Of a DNA stretch of 39,736 nt, positions 27,056 through 35,521 are shown piece after piece; within the stretch, counting starts at the first letter, position 1; every line of letters starts with the position of its first letter. Made by a program: the position numbers and the translations under genes. Below the pieces are notes generated by a model. The model saw nothing but the letters and a program-made list of their open reading frames with translations. It was not told the DNA's origin and made no database searches. Origin of the DNA: Acetobacteraceae bacterium (GTDB taxonomy: Bacteria > Pseudomonadota > Alphaproteobacteria > Acetobacterales > Acetobacteraceae); contig JASHRV010000009.1 of NCBI GenBank assembly GCA_030037175.1, positions 1 to 39,736 on the forward strand. The letters run 5' to 3'.

Positions 27056-28980
27056 CCAGAGGCTCCGCCTCTGGACTCCACCAGGGCTCCGCCCTGGACC
27101 GGCTGGGGCCCAAGGGTCCAAGTATGGGAGGCCCCAGACCCCCAATAGCGCTGCGTGGCAAAATACTCGCCTGGCTCGAAACAACGCTCGTCCTCATCAC
27201 CGAAATCCCCGCCGCCGCGCTCGTCGTCATCGAGGTCGCCATCCTCTTCACCGGCGTCGTCTTCCGCTACGCGCTCGACAACCCGCTCGTCTGGACCGAC
27301 GAGCTCGCCGGCGCCCTCTTCCTCTGGCTCGTCATGCTTGGCTCGGTCATCGCGCTCCGCCGCGGCCAGCATATGCGCCTCTCCGCGCTCTCGCGCTGGG
27401 TCTCGCCCGCCTGGCAGGCCCGGCTCGAATCGCTCGCCGCAATGTTCGCCGCCCTCTTCGTGCTCGAGATCATCGTTCCGGCCGCGAACTATACCCAAAC
27501 GCAATGGGCGATCATCACGCCGACGCTGCAAATCCACGACAGCTTCCGCGTCGCCGCGATCCTCGTCGGCAGCGTGCTGATGCTCGCCGTCGCCCTCCTC
27601 CGCCTCGCCCGTATCTCCCGCCCGCGCGAAACGGCGCTCTCCCTCGCCGTCATCGCCGTGCTCGGCCTCGCCCTCTGGGCGGCCGCACCCGCTCTGCAGA
27701 CGCTCGGCAACGCCAACCTCGCCCTCTTTTTCGGCGTCATGGTCGCGGCCCTCGTCGCCATCGGCTGCCCCATCGCCTTCGCCTTCGGCGTCGCCACCAT
27801 GTCCTATCTCGCGCTCGTCACCAGCGTGCCGCTCTCCATCGTCGTCACGCGCATGGACGAGGGCATGTCCTCGCTCATCCTCCTCGCCGTGCCGCTCTTC
27901 GTTTTCCTCGGCCTGCTGATCGAAATGACCGGCCTCGCACGCGTGCTCGTCGCCCTCATGGCCGCCCTCGTCGGCCATCTCCGCGGCGGCCTCTCCTACG
28001 TCCTGCTCGGCGCGATGTACCTCGTCTCGGGCATCTCCGGCTCGAAAGCCGCGGACATGGCCGCCGTGGTGCCCGTGCTGTTTCCGGAGATGCGCCGCCG
28101 CGGCATGCAGGACGGTGATCTCATCGGCCTCCTCTCGACCTCCGGCGCCATGGCCGAAACGATCCCGCCCAGCATCGTCCTCATCACCATCGGCGCCGTC
28201 ACCGGCGTCTCCATCGCCGGTCTCTTCGCCGCCGGCCTCCTGCCCGCCCTCATCGGCGCGCTGGCGCTGGCCCTCACAGCCTTCCTCCGCGCGAAGGACG
28301 ATGTCGGCCGGGAGCTCCGCCGCGCCTCGCTCCGCGAGATCGCGCGCGCCTTCATCGCCGCCGCGCCCGCGCTCGTCCTGCCCGTCCTCATCCGCTGGGC
28401 CGTGGTCGCCGGTGTCGCCACCGCAACCGAGGTCTCGACCATCGGCATCGTCTACACGGTGCTGATCGCGCTCCTCGTCTATCGCCGCTTCGACTGGCGC
28501 CGCCTCGGCCCCGTCCTCGTCGAAACCGCCTCGCTCTCTGGCGCGATCCTGATGATCCTCGGCACCGCAACCGCCATGGCCTGGGCGCTCACCCAGTCCG
28601 GCTTCGCGGGCGAGCTCGCCGCTTCCATGGCAAGCGTCCCCGGCCACGCGATCGGCTTCATGGCGATCTCGGTCGCCGTCTTCGTGATGCTCGGCAGCAT
28701 CCTCGAAGGCATCCCCGCAATCGTGCTGTTCGGCCCTCTGCTTTTTCCCATCGCCGGCGAGCTCGGCATCAACCTCATCCATTACGCGATCGTCGTCGTG
28801 CTCTCGATGGGGCTCGGCCTCTTCATGCCCCCGCTCGGCGTCGGCTTCTACACCGCCTGCGCGATCGGCGGCGTCGCGCCGGAGAAGGCCATGCGCGCCT
28901 GCTGGCCCTATATCGCCTCCCTCTTCTGCGCCCTCGTCCTCGTCGCGCTCTTCCCCGCCCTCTCAATCGGCCGCTTCTGA
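27052..28980 (+). CDS. TRAP transporter fused small and large permease (DctQM)
   Basis: N-terminal DctQ-like helices 'RYALDNPLVWTDELAGALFLWLVMLGSVIALRRGQHM', then DctM-like 'GVATMSYLAL', 'YLVSGISGSKAADMAAVVPVLFPEMRRRGMQDGDLIGLLSTSGAMAETIPPSIVLI'; alternative ATG at 27124. Confidence 0.9.
   Translation: MTRGSASGLHQGSALDRLGPKGPSMGGPRPPIALRGKILAWLETTLVLITEIPAAALVVIEVAILFTGVVFRYALDNPLVWTDELAGALFLWLVMLGSVIALRRGQHMRLSALSRWVSPAWQARLESLAAMFAALFVLEIIVPAANYTQTQWAIITPTLQIHDSFRVAAILVGSVLMLAVALLRLARISRPRETALSLAVIAVLGLALWAAAPALQTLGNANLALFFGVMVAALVAIGCPIAFAFGVATMSYLALVTSVPLSIVVTRMDEGMSSLILLAVPLFVFLGLLIEMTGLARVLVALMAALVGHLRGGLSYVLLGAMYLVSGISGSKAADMAAVVPVLFPEMRRRGMQDGDLIGLLSTSGAMAETIPPSIVLITIGAVTGVSIAGLFAAGLLPALIGALALALTAFLRAKDDVGRELRRASLREIARAFIAAAPALVLPVLIRWAVVAGVATATEVSTIGIVYTVLIALLVYRRFDWRRLGPVLVETASLSGAILMILGTATAMAWALTQSGFAGELAASMASVPGHAIGFMAISVAVFVMLGSILEGIPAIVLFGPLLFPIAGELGINLIHYAIVVVLSMGLGLFMPPLGVGFYTACAIGGVAPEKAMRACWPYIASLFCALVLVALFPALSIGRF
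27056..27134. repeat. Cluster of short GC-rich palindromes
   Basis: CCAGAGGC-TCC-GCCTCTGG (27056-27074), CCAGGGC-TCC-GCCCTGG (27081-27097), then a GGGGCC...GGCCCC inverted repeat. Confidence 0.7.
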
Positions 28981-29018
28981 CTTTTCCCCCGTCCCCACCA
29001 CGAACCTGAGGAAGCTCC

Positions 29019-30032
29019 ATGCAGACACAAATGAAACGCCGCGCGCTCATGGCAACCGGGCTCGGCCTCGCTGCCGCCGCCGCAACCCGGCCCGCATCCG
29101 CCGCGCCGCATTTCACCTACAAGCTCGGCGACGATCTCCCCGTCACCCACCCGCTCAATATCGAGCTCCGCAGGGCCGCCGCCAACATCGCCGCGCGCTC
29201 ACAGGGCCGCCTCACCATCCTCCTCTTCCCCAACAACCAGCTCGGCGGTGACACGGACATGCTGACGCAGATCCGCTCCGGCGCGGTCGAAATGCTCACC
29301 ATGTCCGGCAACATCCTCTCGACGATGCTGCCCGTCGCCTCGATCTACAACCTCCCCTTCGCCTTCCCCGACTACGACCACGTCTGGGCGGCGATGGACG
29401 GCGGGCTCGGCGACTATCTGCGCGGCGAGCTCGACAAGATCGGCTTCCACGCGCTCGACAAGCACTGGGACAACGGCTTCCGCCAGATCACCAGCAGCGA
29501 GAAGAAAATCTCCGCGCCCGCAGACCTGCACGGCTTCAAGATCCGCGTGCCGGTCAGCCCCCTCTGGCTCTCGCTCTTCCACGCGCTCGGCGCCGCGCCG
29601 ACGCCGATCAACTGGAGCGAAACCTACACCGCATTGCAAACCCACATCGTGGACGGGCAGGAAAACCCGCTCGTCGTGATCGAAACCGGCAAGCTCTACG
29701 AGGTGCAGAAATACGTCGCCCTCACCAACCATATGTGGGACGGATACTTCCTCCTCCTCAACAAACCGGCCTGGACCCGCCTGCCGCCCGACCTCCAGCA
29801 AATCCTCGCCGAGGAAATGAATGCGGCCGCGCTCCGGCAGCGCAAGGACATGGTCGCAATGAACAACACTCTCCAGGCCACGCTCACCGGCCAGGGCATG
29901 ACGTTCAACACGCCCGACCGCGCGGCCTTCCGCCAAACCCTCATCGCAGCCGGCTTCTACGCCGAATGGAAGAAGAAATTCGGCCCCACCGCCTGGACGC
30001 TTCTCGAAAAATACTCCGGCCCCCTCAGCTGA
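29019..30032 (+). CDS. TRAP transporter substrate-binding protein (DctP family)
   Basis: 'KLGDDLPVTHPLNIELRRAAANIAARSQGRLTILLFPNNQLGGDTDML', 'WSETYTALQTHIVDGQENPLVVI'; Tat/Sec-like signal. Confidence 0.93.
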   Translation: MQTQMKRRALMATGLGLAAAAATRPASAAPHFTYKLGDDLPVTHPLNIELRRAAANIAARSQGRLTILLFPNNQLGGDTDMLTQIRSGAVEMLTMSGNILSTMLPVASIYNLPFAFPDYDHVWAAMDGGLGDYLRGELDKIGFHALDKHWDNGFRQITSSEKKISAPADLHGFKIRVPVSPLWLSLFHALGAAPTPINWSETYTALQTHIVDGQENPLVVIETGKLYEVQKYVALTNHMWDGYFLLLNKPAWTRLPPDLQQILAEEMNAAALRQRKDMVAMNNTLQATLTGQGMTFNTPDRAAFRQTLIAAGFYAEWKKKFGPTAWTLLEKYSGPLS

Positions 30033-30087
30033 TTTTTTGGGTGTTGAGCAAAGCGCCAAGTCCGGAGGCTCCACCCCTGCACTCCGG

Positions 30088-30165
30088 CAAGGAGCTCTGC
30101 TCCTTGTATCCTCGGCTTAAGGCCTTGAGGCCCCAGACGGGTTCCCAACGCGCAAGCGCGTTGGG
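30088..30165. repeat. Palindromic repeats after the TRAP operon
   Basis: CAAGGAGC-TCT-GCTCCTTG (30088-30106) and CCCAACGCGC-AA-GCGCGTTGGG (30144-30165). Confidence 0.65.
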
Positions 30166-30300
30166 TGCCCGCCCCATCCGCGCTGCGCGGCCTCGCGCTG
30201 CGCGGAAATCCTTGTCGCAACGCATCCGCAAAGACTAGGGTCGGCGCCCCGGAAGGCGAACCCAACCGGCATCCGGGAAACGACCGGAAATTTCACTTCG

Positions 30301-31365
30301 ATGCGGAGAGCCAGAATGATCGAAGAAGTCCGCCCATGCAGGCGCCGCTTCCTCGGCGCAGCGGCTACGCTCATCGCAGCCGCACCGCTCGGCATGACCG
30401 AAATCGCCGCGAGGGCCGCCACCCCAACCTCCACCGGGTTGCCGCGGGTGAAGCCCGGAACGAACACCTCGTTCCCTTCGCTGAAGCAGGCGGACGCGGG
30501 ACTGCTCAGCGTCGGATACGCAGAAGCCGGCCCCGAAAATGGCCCCGTGGTCATCCTTTTGCACGGCTGGCCCTACGATATTCACAGCTATGTCGACGTC
30601 GCGCCCATCCTGGCATCGGCGGGCCACCGGGTGATCGTCCCCTACCTGCGCGGCTACGGCGCAACGCGCTTCCTCTCCAGCGCAACCTTCCGCAACGGCC
30701 AGCAGGCAGCCATGGCCCTCGACATCATCGCCTTCATGGACGCTCTCGAGATCAAGCAGGCCACCTTCGGCGCCTTCGACTGGGGGGCGCTGACGGCCGA
30801 TATCATCGCCGCCCTCTGGCCGGAACGCTGCAAGGGGCTCGTCTCCGTGAGCGGCTACTTCATCGGCAGTCCCGCGGCCAACGCCGCCCCCTTGCCGCCG
30901 GCGGCCGAGCTCGCCTGGTGGTATCAGTTCTATTTTTCAACGGAACGAGGCGAGCTCGGCTACGATCGATACCGGGATGCCTTCAACAGGCTCATCTGGC
31001 AGCAGGCATCGCCGAGATGGCAGTTCGATACGGCCACGTTCGAACGGAGCGCCGCGGCATTCGCCAATCCGGATCACGTCGCGATCGTGATCCACCATTA
31101 CCGATGGCGGATCGGCCTCGCGGCGGGCGAGGCGAAATACGACGACGTGGAAAGGCAGCTCGCCAAAGCCCCGACCATCGCCGTGCCGACGATCACGCTC
31201 GAGGGCGACGCGAACGGCGCGCCGCATTCGCCTCCCGCCGCCTATGCCGGGAAATTCACCGGCCGGTACGCACACCGCCTCATCACCGGCGGCGTCGGCC
31301 ACAACCTCCCCCAGGAGGCGCCGAATGCCTTCGCCCAGGCGATCGTGGATGTCGGCCAGTCCTGA
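30301..31365 (+). CDS. Secreted alpha/beta hydrolase, epoxide hydrolase-like
   Basis: Tat-like 'CRRRFLGAAATLIAAAPLG', 'VVILLHGWPYDIHSYVDVAPILASAGHRVIVPYLRGYG', nucleophile 'GAFDWGALTA' (Asp), 'GGVGHNLPQEAP'. Confidence 0.85.
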   Translation: MRRARMIEEVRPCRRRFLGAAATLIAAAPLGMTEIAARAATPTSTGLPRVKPGTNTSFPSLKQADAGLLSVGYAEAGPENGPVVILLHGWPYDIHSYVDVAPILASAGHRVIVPYLRGYGATRFLSSATFRNGQQAAMALDIIAFMDALEIKQATFGAFDWGALTADIIAALWPERCKGLVSVSGYFIGSPAANAAPLPPAAELAWWYQFYFSTERGELGYDRYRDAFNRLIWQQASPRWQFDTATFERSAAAFANPDHVAIVIHHYRWRIGLAAGEAKYDDVERQLAKAPTIAVPTITLEGDANGAPHSPPAAYAGKFTGRYAHRLITGGVGHNLPQEAPNAFAQAIVDVGQS

Positions 31366-31497
31366 GCACCCTTCGGCCCGACACCGCAACCGCGTAACGG
31401 CTCTCTGTCGGGATGGCGCTCCCGGGCATCTTCACTGCGCAGCTGGTTGGAAGCCGAAAGGGGCCGAGCCCCGGAACCTCTCCGCCCCCGCCGCGCC

Positions 31498-31680
31498 TCA
31501 GCTTGCGTTCGCGCCGGACATCAGCTTCAGAGCCTCCTCGATCCGCCTCCATGTCCTCGCCTCGTCTTCGTTGCCCTGCTGCTCGAAGCGGCACGCCTCC
31601 TGGGCCGCTTCGGCGATCGCAGCGGCACCATGCGCCTCCCCCAATTGCCGGGCATAGTCCAGTATCTCGCTCTCCTTCAT
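31498..31680 (-). CDS. Small conserved-looking protein of unknown function
   Basis: 60-aa ORF 'MKESEILDYARQLGEAHGAAAIAEAAQEACRFEQQGNEDEARTWRRIEEALKLMSGANAS', alpha-helical composition, codirectional with glnA. Confidence 0.55.
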   Translation of the reverse strand: MKESEILDYARQLGEAHGAAAIAEAAQEACRFEQQGNEDEARTWRRIEEALKLMSGANAS

Positions 31681-31736
31681 GGCTCATCTCCTCCTTCTCC
31701 GTGCGTGCCGGCCGGCGGAGGAAAAGGCTCCGCCGT

Positions 31737-33164
31737 TCAGATGTCGTAATAAAGGAAGAACTCGAACGGATGCGGCCTGAGGCGAAGCTCGTCGATCTCG
31801 CGCGCCCGCTTGTAGAGCAGATAGGTGTCGATGACGTCCTCGGTGAAAACATCTCCCTGCAGCAGGAACTCGTGATCCGCTTCGAGCGCCGCCAGCGCCT
31901 CCTCGAGCGATCCGGGCGTGGAGGCGATGTTCTTCCGCTCCTCCGGCGAGAGATCGTAAAGGTTCTTGTCGATCGGCTCGCCGGGACTGATGTGGTTGCG
32001 GATGCCGTCCAAACCCGCCATCAGCATCGCCGCGAAGGCGAGATAAGGATTGGCGGCGGGGTCGGGGCAGCGGAACTCCACGCGCTTCGCCTTGGGATCG
32101 GGCGAGTACATCGGAATGCGGCAGGCGGCCGAACGGTTCCGCGCCGAGTAGCCGAGATTGACGGGCGCCTCGAACCCCGGCACCAGCCGCCGGTAGGAGT
32201 TGACCGTCGGCGCGCAGATCGCGAGCAGCGCCGGCGCATGCTTGAGAAGCCCGCCGATATAATAGCGCATGACATCGCTTGAGCCCGCATAGCCATCGCC
32301 GGCGAAGATCGGCGTCTTTCCCTTCCATATGCTCTGGTGGACATGCATGCCCGAGCCATTGTCGCCGAGCAGCGGCTTGGGCATGAACGTCGCCGTCATG
32401 CCGCGGCTGCGCGCAACGTTCTTCACGACGTATTTATAGACCATGACATTGTCGGCCATGCGCGTGAGCGTCGCGAAGCGCATGTCGATCTCGCCCTGGC
32501 CGCCGGTCGCGACCTCGTGGTGGTGAGCCTCGATCGGAATCCCCACCTTCTCCAGATGCAGGACAATGCTGCTGCGCGCATCCTGAAGCGCATCGGCGGG
32601 CGGCACGGGGAAATAACCCTCCTTGGGCCGAAGCTTGTGCCCGAGGCCCGGCCGGTCCCGCCGCGCCGCGTTCCAGTTGGCCTCCACGGCGTCGATCTCG
32701 TAATAGCCGAAATTTGTTCCCTGATCGTAACGTACATCGTTGAAGATGAAATGCTCGAGCTCGGGTCCGAAATAGGCGACATCCCCGGTTCCCGTCGCCT
32801 TGAGGTGCGCTTCGGCCTTCTGCGCGATGTGCCGGACGTCCCGGCTGTACGGCTGCCCGGTGACCGGATCGCGGATATTCCCGACGAGCACGAGGGTCCT
32901 CGCTTCCGTGAACGGGTCCAGGAACGCCGTGGTCGGGTCCGGAACGACCAGCATGTCGCTTTCCTGAATCTCCTGAAAGCCGCGAATGGAGGAGCCGTCG
33001 AAGCCGATGCCGTCGGTGAGGCCCGCGATATCGAGGGCGCTGGGCGGAACCGAAAAATGCTGCCACAGACCGGGAAGATCCGTGAACCGGAGATCGACCA
33101 CCTCGATCTTGTCGTCGGCTATCGTCTTCAGAAGATCTGCAGGGCTCTTGCAGTCGTACGACAT
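31737..33164 (-). CDS. glnA: Glutamine synthetase, type I
   Basis: '[25 protein letters not shown]', '[11 protein letters not shown]', '[12 protein letters not shown]', '[26 protein letters not shown]', '[10 protein letters not shown]' adenylylation-type site; start ATG 33164. Confidence 0.95.
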   Translation of the reverse strand: MSYDCKSPADLLKTIADDKIEVVDLRFTDLPGLWQHFSVPPSALDIAGLTDGIGFDGSSIRGFQEIQESDMLVVPDPTTAFLDPFTEARTLVLVGNIRDPVTGQPYSRDVRHIAQKAEAHLKATGTGDVAYFGPELEHFIFNDVRYDQGTNFGYYEIDAVEANWNAARRDRPGLGHKLRPKEGYFPVPPADALQDARSSIVLHLEKVGIPIEAHHHEVATGGQGEIDMRFATLTRMADNVMVYKYVVKNVARSRGMTATFMPKPLLGDNGSGMHVHQSIWKGKTPIFAGDGYAGSSDVMRYYIGGLLKHAPALLAICAPTVNSYRRLVPGFEAPVNLGYSARNRSAACRIPMYSPDPKAKRVEFRCPDPAANPYLAFAAMLMAGLDGIRNHISPGEPIDKNLYDLSPEERKNIASTPGSLEEALAALEADHEFLLQGDVFTEDVIDTYLLYKRAREIDELRLRPHPFEFFLYYDI

Positions 33165-33416
33165 GTCTCCTCCCTTCTTGTTGGCTCGATGCAGGCGCCG
33201 CGCGCCGGCAAAGCTCCGCCCGCGGCGCCCGGGCTCTCCCCCGCGCTCCGGTTCCAAAGGACGGCCGCGCACTCTGATCCACAACGGTAACAATTGCACG
33301 GAAATTCGGGGCTACGCCTTCAGGAAATACGCCTGCCTTCGCACATCAATGGCTTACCCGCCGCTTCCCGGGCGAAGGGAGAGACCGCGCAAAGCCACGG
33401 CGACCCGCCGCCGCGC

Positions 33417-33448
33417 TTGACAAGTAAAATATATTCAGAAGTATATCT
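33417..33448 (+). promoter_or_regulatory. Candidate promoter with embedded operator upstream of the IPMDH-like gene
   Basis: TTGACA (33417-33422) and GTATAT (33441-33446); operator AAAATATATTCAGAAGTATATCT (33426-33448). Confidence 0.6.
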
Positions 33449-33471
33449 CAATCACAGGCGCCGGAGACCCC

Positions 33472-34596
33472 ATGAAAACCCTCGAAATCGCCGTCGTGTA
33501 CGGGGACGGTATCGGCCCGGAGGTCTGCCAGGCCGCGCTCGATGTCATCGCCGCCGCCCTCGGCCCCGATCAGGCCATCCTCCGCTTCACGGAATGCAAG
33601 GCCGGCGCGGAGGAATATCGGCGCAGCGGCATCGCCTATCCGGAGGAATCGTTCGCGGGCTGCCGCCGCGCCGATGCCATCCTCCATGGCGCCGCCGGCC
33701 TGCCCGGCGTCACCTATCCGGACGGCACGGAGGCCGGGCTCGATTTCGGCCTCCTCACCCGTTTCCGCCTCGATCTCTATGCCAATATCCGCCCCATCCG
33801 CCTTTTCCCCGGCACCGCCTCGCGTCTCGCCGGCAAGCACCCCGGCGACATCGACTACGTGATCGTGCGCGAGAACACGGAGGGGCTCTACGCCGCGCGC
33901 GGCAACGGCGTCGTGCTGCGCGACGAGGTCGCAACCGATTCCCTCGTCCTCACCCGCAAAGGCACGGAGCGGGTGGTGCGCGCCGCCTTCGATCTCGCCC
34001 GCACGCGCAACGGCGCGCCGGCGGACGGCAAGCGCCGCGTCACCTGCTGCGACAAGTCGAACGTGCTCCGCAGCTACGCCTTCTTCCGCCGCGTCTTCGA
34101 CGAGGTCGCGGCGCGCTATCCCGATATCGAGGTTGACTACGCCTACGCGGACGCGATGACGGTCCATCTCGTCGAGCGGCCGGAGCATTACGACGTCATC
34201 GTCACCGAGAACATGTTCGGGGACATCATCTCCGATCTCGCCGCCGCTACCGTGGGCAGCATGGGCATGTCGCCCTCGGCCGAAATCGGCGACAGGCACG
34301 CCCTTTTTCAGGCCGCGCACGGCTCGGCGCCCACCATCGCCGGCCAGGGAATCGCCAATCCCTACGGCACCATCCTTTCCGCGGCCAGCATGCTGCTCTG
34401 GCTCGGCGAGCGGCACCGGAACGAAACCCTCACCCGCGCCGGCCGCGCGATCGAGCGCGCGGTCGCGAAAACCCTCGCCGAAGGCAAGGCCCTCACACGC
34501 GACATCGGCGGCCGCGCCTCGACACGCGACGTCGTGGACGCGGTTTCAGGCCGCTGCGCTCCCACGCAGTCAGTCATGAAGAATGTTCTTTCTTGA
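33472..34596 (+). CDS. Isocitrate/isopropylmalate/tartrate dehydrogenase family protein
   Basis: 'IAVVYGDGIGPEVCQAALDVI', 'DYVIVRENTEGLYAARG', 'VTCCDKSNVLR', 'DVIVTENMFGDIISDLAAATVGSMGMSPSAEIGD', 'FQAAHGSAPTIAGQGIANP'. Confidence 0.92.
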   Translation: MKTLEIAVVYGDGIGPEVCQAALDVIAAALGPDQAILRFTECKAGAEEYRRSGIAYPEESFAGCRRADAILHGAAGLPGVTYPDGTEAGLDFGLLTRFRLDLYANIRPIRLFPGTASRLAGKHPGDIDYVIVRENTEGLYAARGNGVVLRDEVATDSLVLTRKGTERVVRAAFDLARTRNGAPADGKRRVTCCDKSNVLRSYAFFRRVFDEVAARYPDIEVDYAYADAMTVHLVERPEHYDVIVTENMFGDIISDLAAATVGSMGMSPSAEIGDRHALFQAAHGSAPTIAGQGIANPYGTILSAASMLLWLGERHRNETLTRAGRAIERAVAKTLAEGKALTRDIGGRASTRDVVDAVSGRCAPTQSVMKNVLS

Positions 34597-34610
34597 AAGA
34601 AAGAACCAAA
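34588..34610 (+). terminator. Perfect stem-loop spanning the stop codon of the IPMDH-like gene
   Basis: GTTCTTTCTT-GA-AAGAAAGAAC; the final codons GTT CTT TCT TGA lie in the palindrome. Confidence 0.55.
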
Positions 34611-34659
34611 GAACTTTTACCCATTTTCCGTTCGGAGTCTCTCGCCGATGCCCGCCCCC

Positions 34660-34706
34660 GGGAAACGGAAAAAAGTCTTTTTGCTTCTTTTTCTTCAGAA
34701 AAAGAA
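34660..34706 (+). repeat. Stem-loop repeat related to 19979-20027
   Basis: AAAAGTCTTTTTGCTTCTTTTTC-TTCA-GAAAAAGAAGA, near-identical to the reverse complement of the 20-kb copy. Confidence 0.65.
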
Positions 34707-34735
34707 GAAAAGAAAGCTCGCCCTTTTCTCGCCTT

Positions 34736-35407
34736 CTACAAAGCCAGCAGACGGAATTTCTCCACGGCCCTGACCAGCATTTCCTCACCGCGCCGGCGCT
34801 GGCGGAAGTGCGCGTTGGCCGCCGCGTTGGGCTCGCCGGCGAGGATGAGCGTGGCGAGGCTGCGGTGTGCTTCCACCGAGCGCGTCAGATAGTCCGCCGG
34901 TTGCAGCCGCATCGCGACGAGATGCGCGCGCCGCGTCAGGTCGCGGAACTGCAGTCCGCTGCGTTCGATGCGGCTGTTCCCGCACAGCATGAGCAGCGCG
35001 CGGTGGAACGCTTCGTCCGCCTCGCCCCAGAGTTCGAGGTCGCCGCGCGCGCTCGCCTCGTCCATGCGCTTGAGCGCGCCGAGCAGCGGCTCGAGCGTGC
35101 TTCGCGTGGGGTGCTGGCCGGTGAGCAGGAACACCGCCATCACTTCCATGCCCGTGATCGCCTGGTAGATCTCGCGCATATCCCCGCTCGAGAGCGCGCG
35201 CACGACGATGCCGCGCCCGCGTCCCATCTCCACCAGCCCCTCGTTCTCCAGCCGCAGCAGCGCCTCACGCACGGGCGTGCGGCTCATGCCGAGCTCCGCC
35301 GCCATCGCCCTCTCGTCGATCTGCGCGTTCGGCGCGATTGCGCCTTGCAGGATCAGGGATTTGATCCCGGCATAGGCGGAGTCCGTAAGCGATATGCTTT
35401 GGGCCAA
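34736..35407 (-). CDS. GntR-family (FCD-type) transcriptional regulator
   Basis: 'LTDSAYAGIKSLILQGAIAPNAQIDERAMAAELGMSRTPVREALLRLENEGLVEMGRGRGIVV'; TTG start at 35407 with upstream AAAGGAAG RBS inferred. Confidence 0.88.
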   Translation of the reverse strand: MAQSISLTDSAYAGIKSLILQGAIAPNAQIDERAMAAELGMSRTPVREALLRLENEGLVEMGRGRGIVVRALSSGDMREIYQAITGMEVMAVFLLTGQHPTRSTLEPLLGALKRMDEASARGDLELWGEADEAFHRALLMLCGNSRIERSGLQFRDLTRRAHLVAMRLQPADYLTRSVEAHRSLATLILAGEPNAAANAHFRQRRRGEEMLVRAVEKFRLLAL

Positions 35408-35452
35408 GATTCTTCCTTTCTCTGTCGCTTCGCGTCGCAGGCGGAATCGCGC

Positions 35453-35483
35453 TGGACATGAGATATATGCCCAAATATATTTC
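35453..35483 (+). promoter_or_regulatory. Candidate promoter with embedded operator upstream of the second TRAP SBP
   Basis: TGGACA (35453-35458), 17 nt, TATATT (35476-35481); operator AGATATATGCCCAAATATATTTC (35461-35483). Confidence 0.6.
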
Positions 35484-35521
35484 CTGGCGCTCCCCAGCCA
35501 TACCAAGAGACGAGGAAACGC

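Noticed and set aside
26443-28118. Arg/Pro/Ala-rich ORFs (26443-26784, 26781-28118)
   Set aside because: Alternative-frame artefacts of GC-rich coding sequence.
27025-28782. 585-aa minus-strand ORF rich in D/E/G/H
   Set aside because: Shadow of the TRAP permease; biased composition from antisense of hydrophobic codons.
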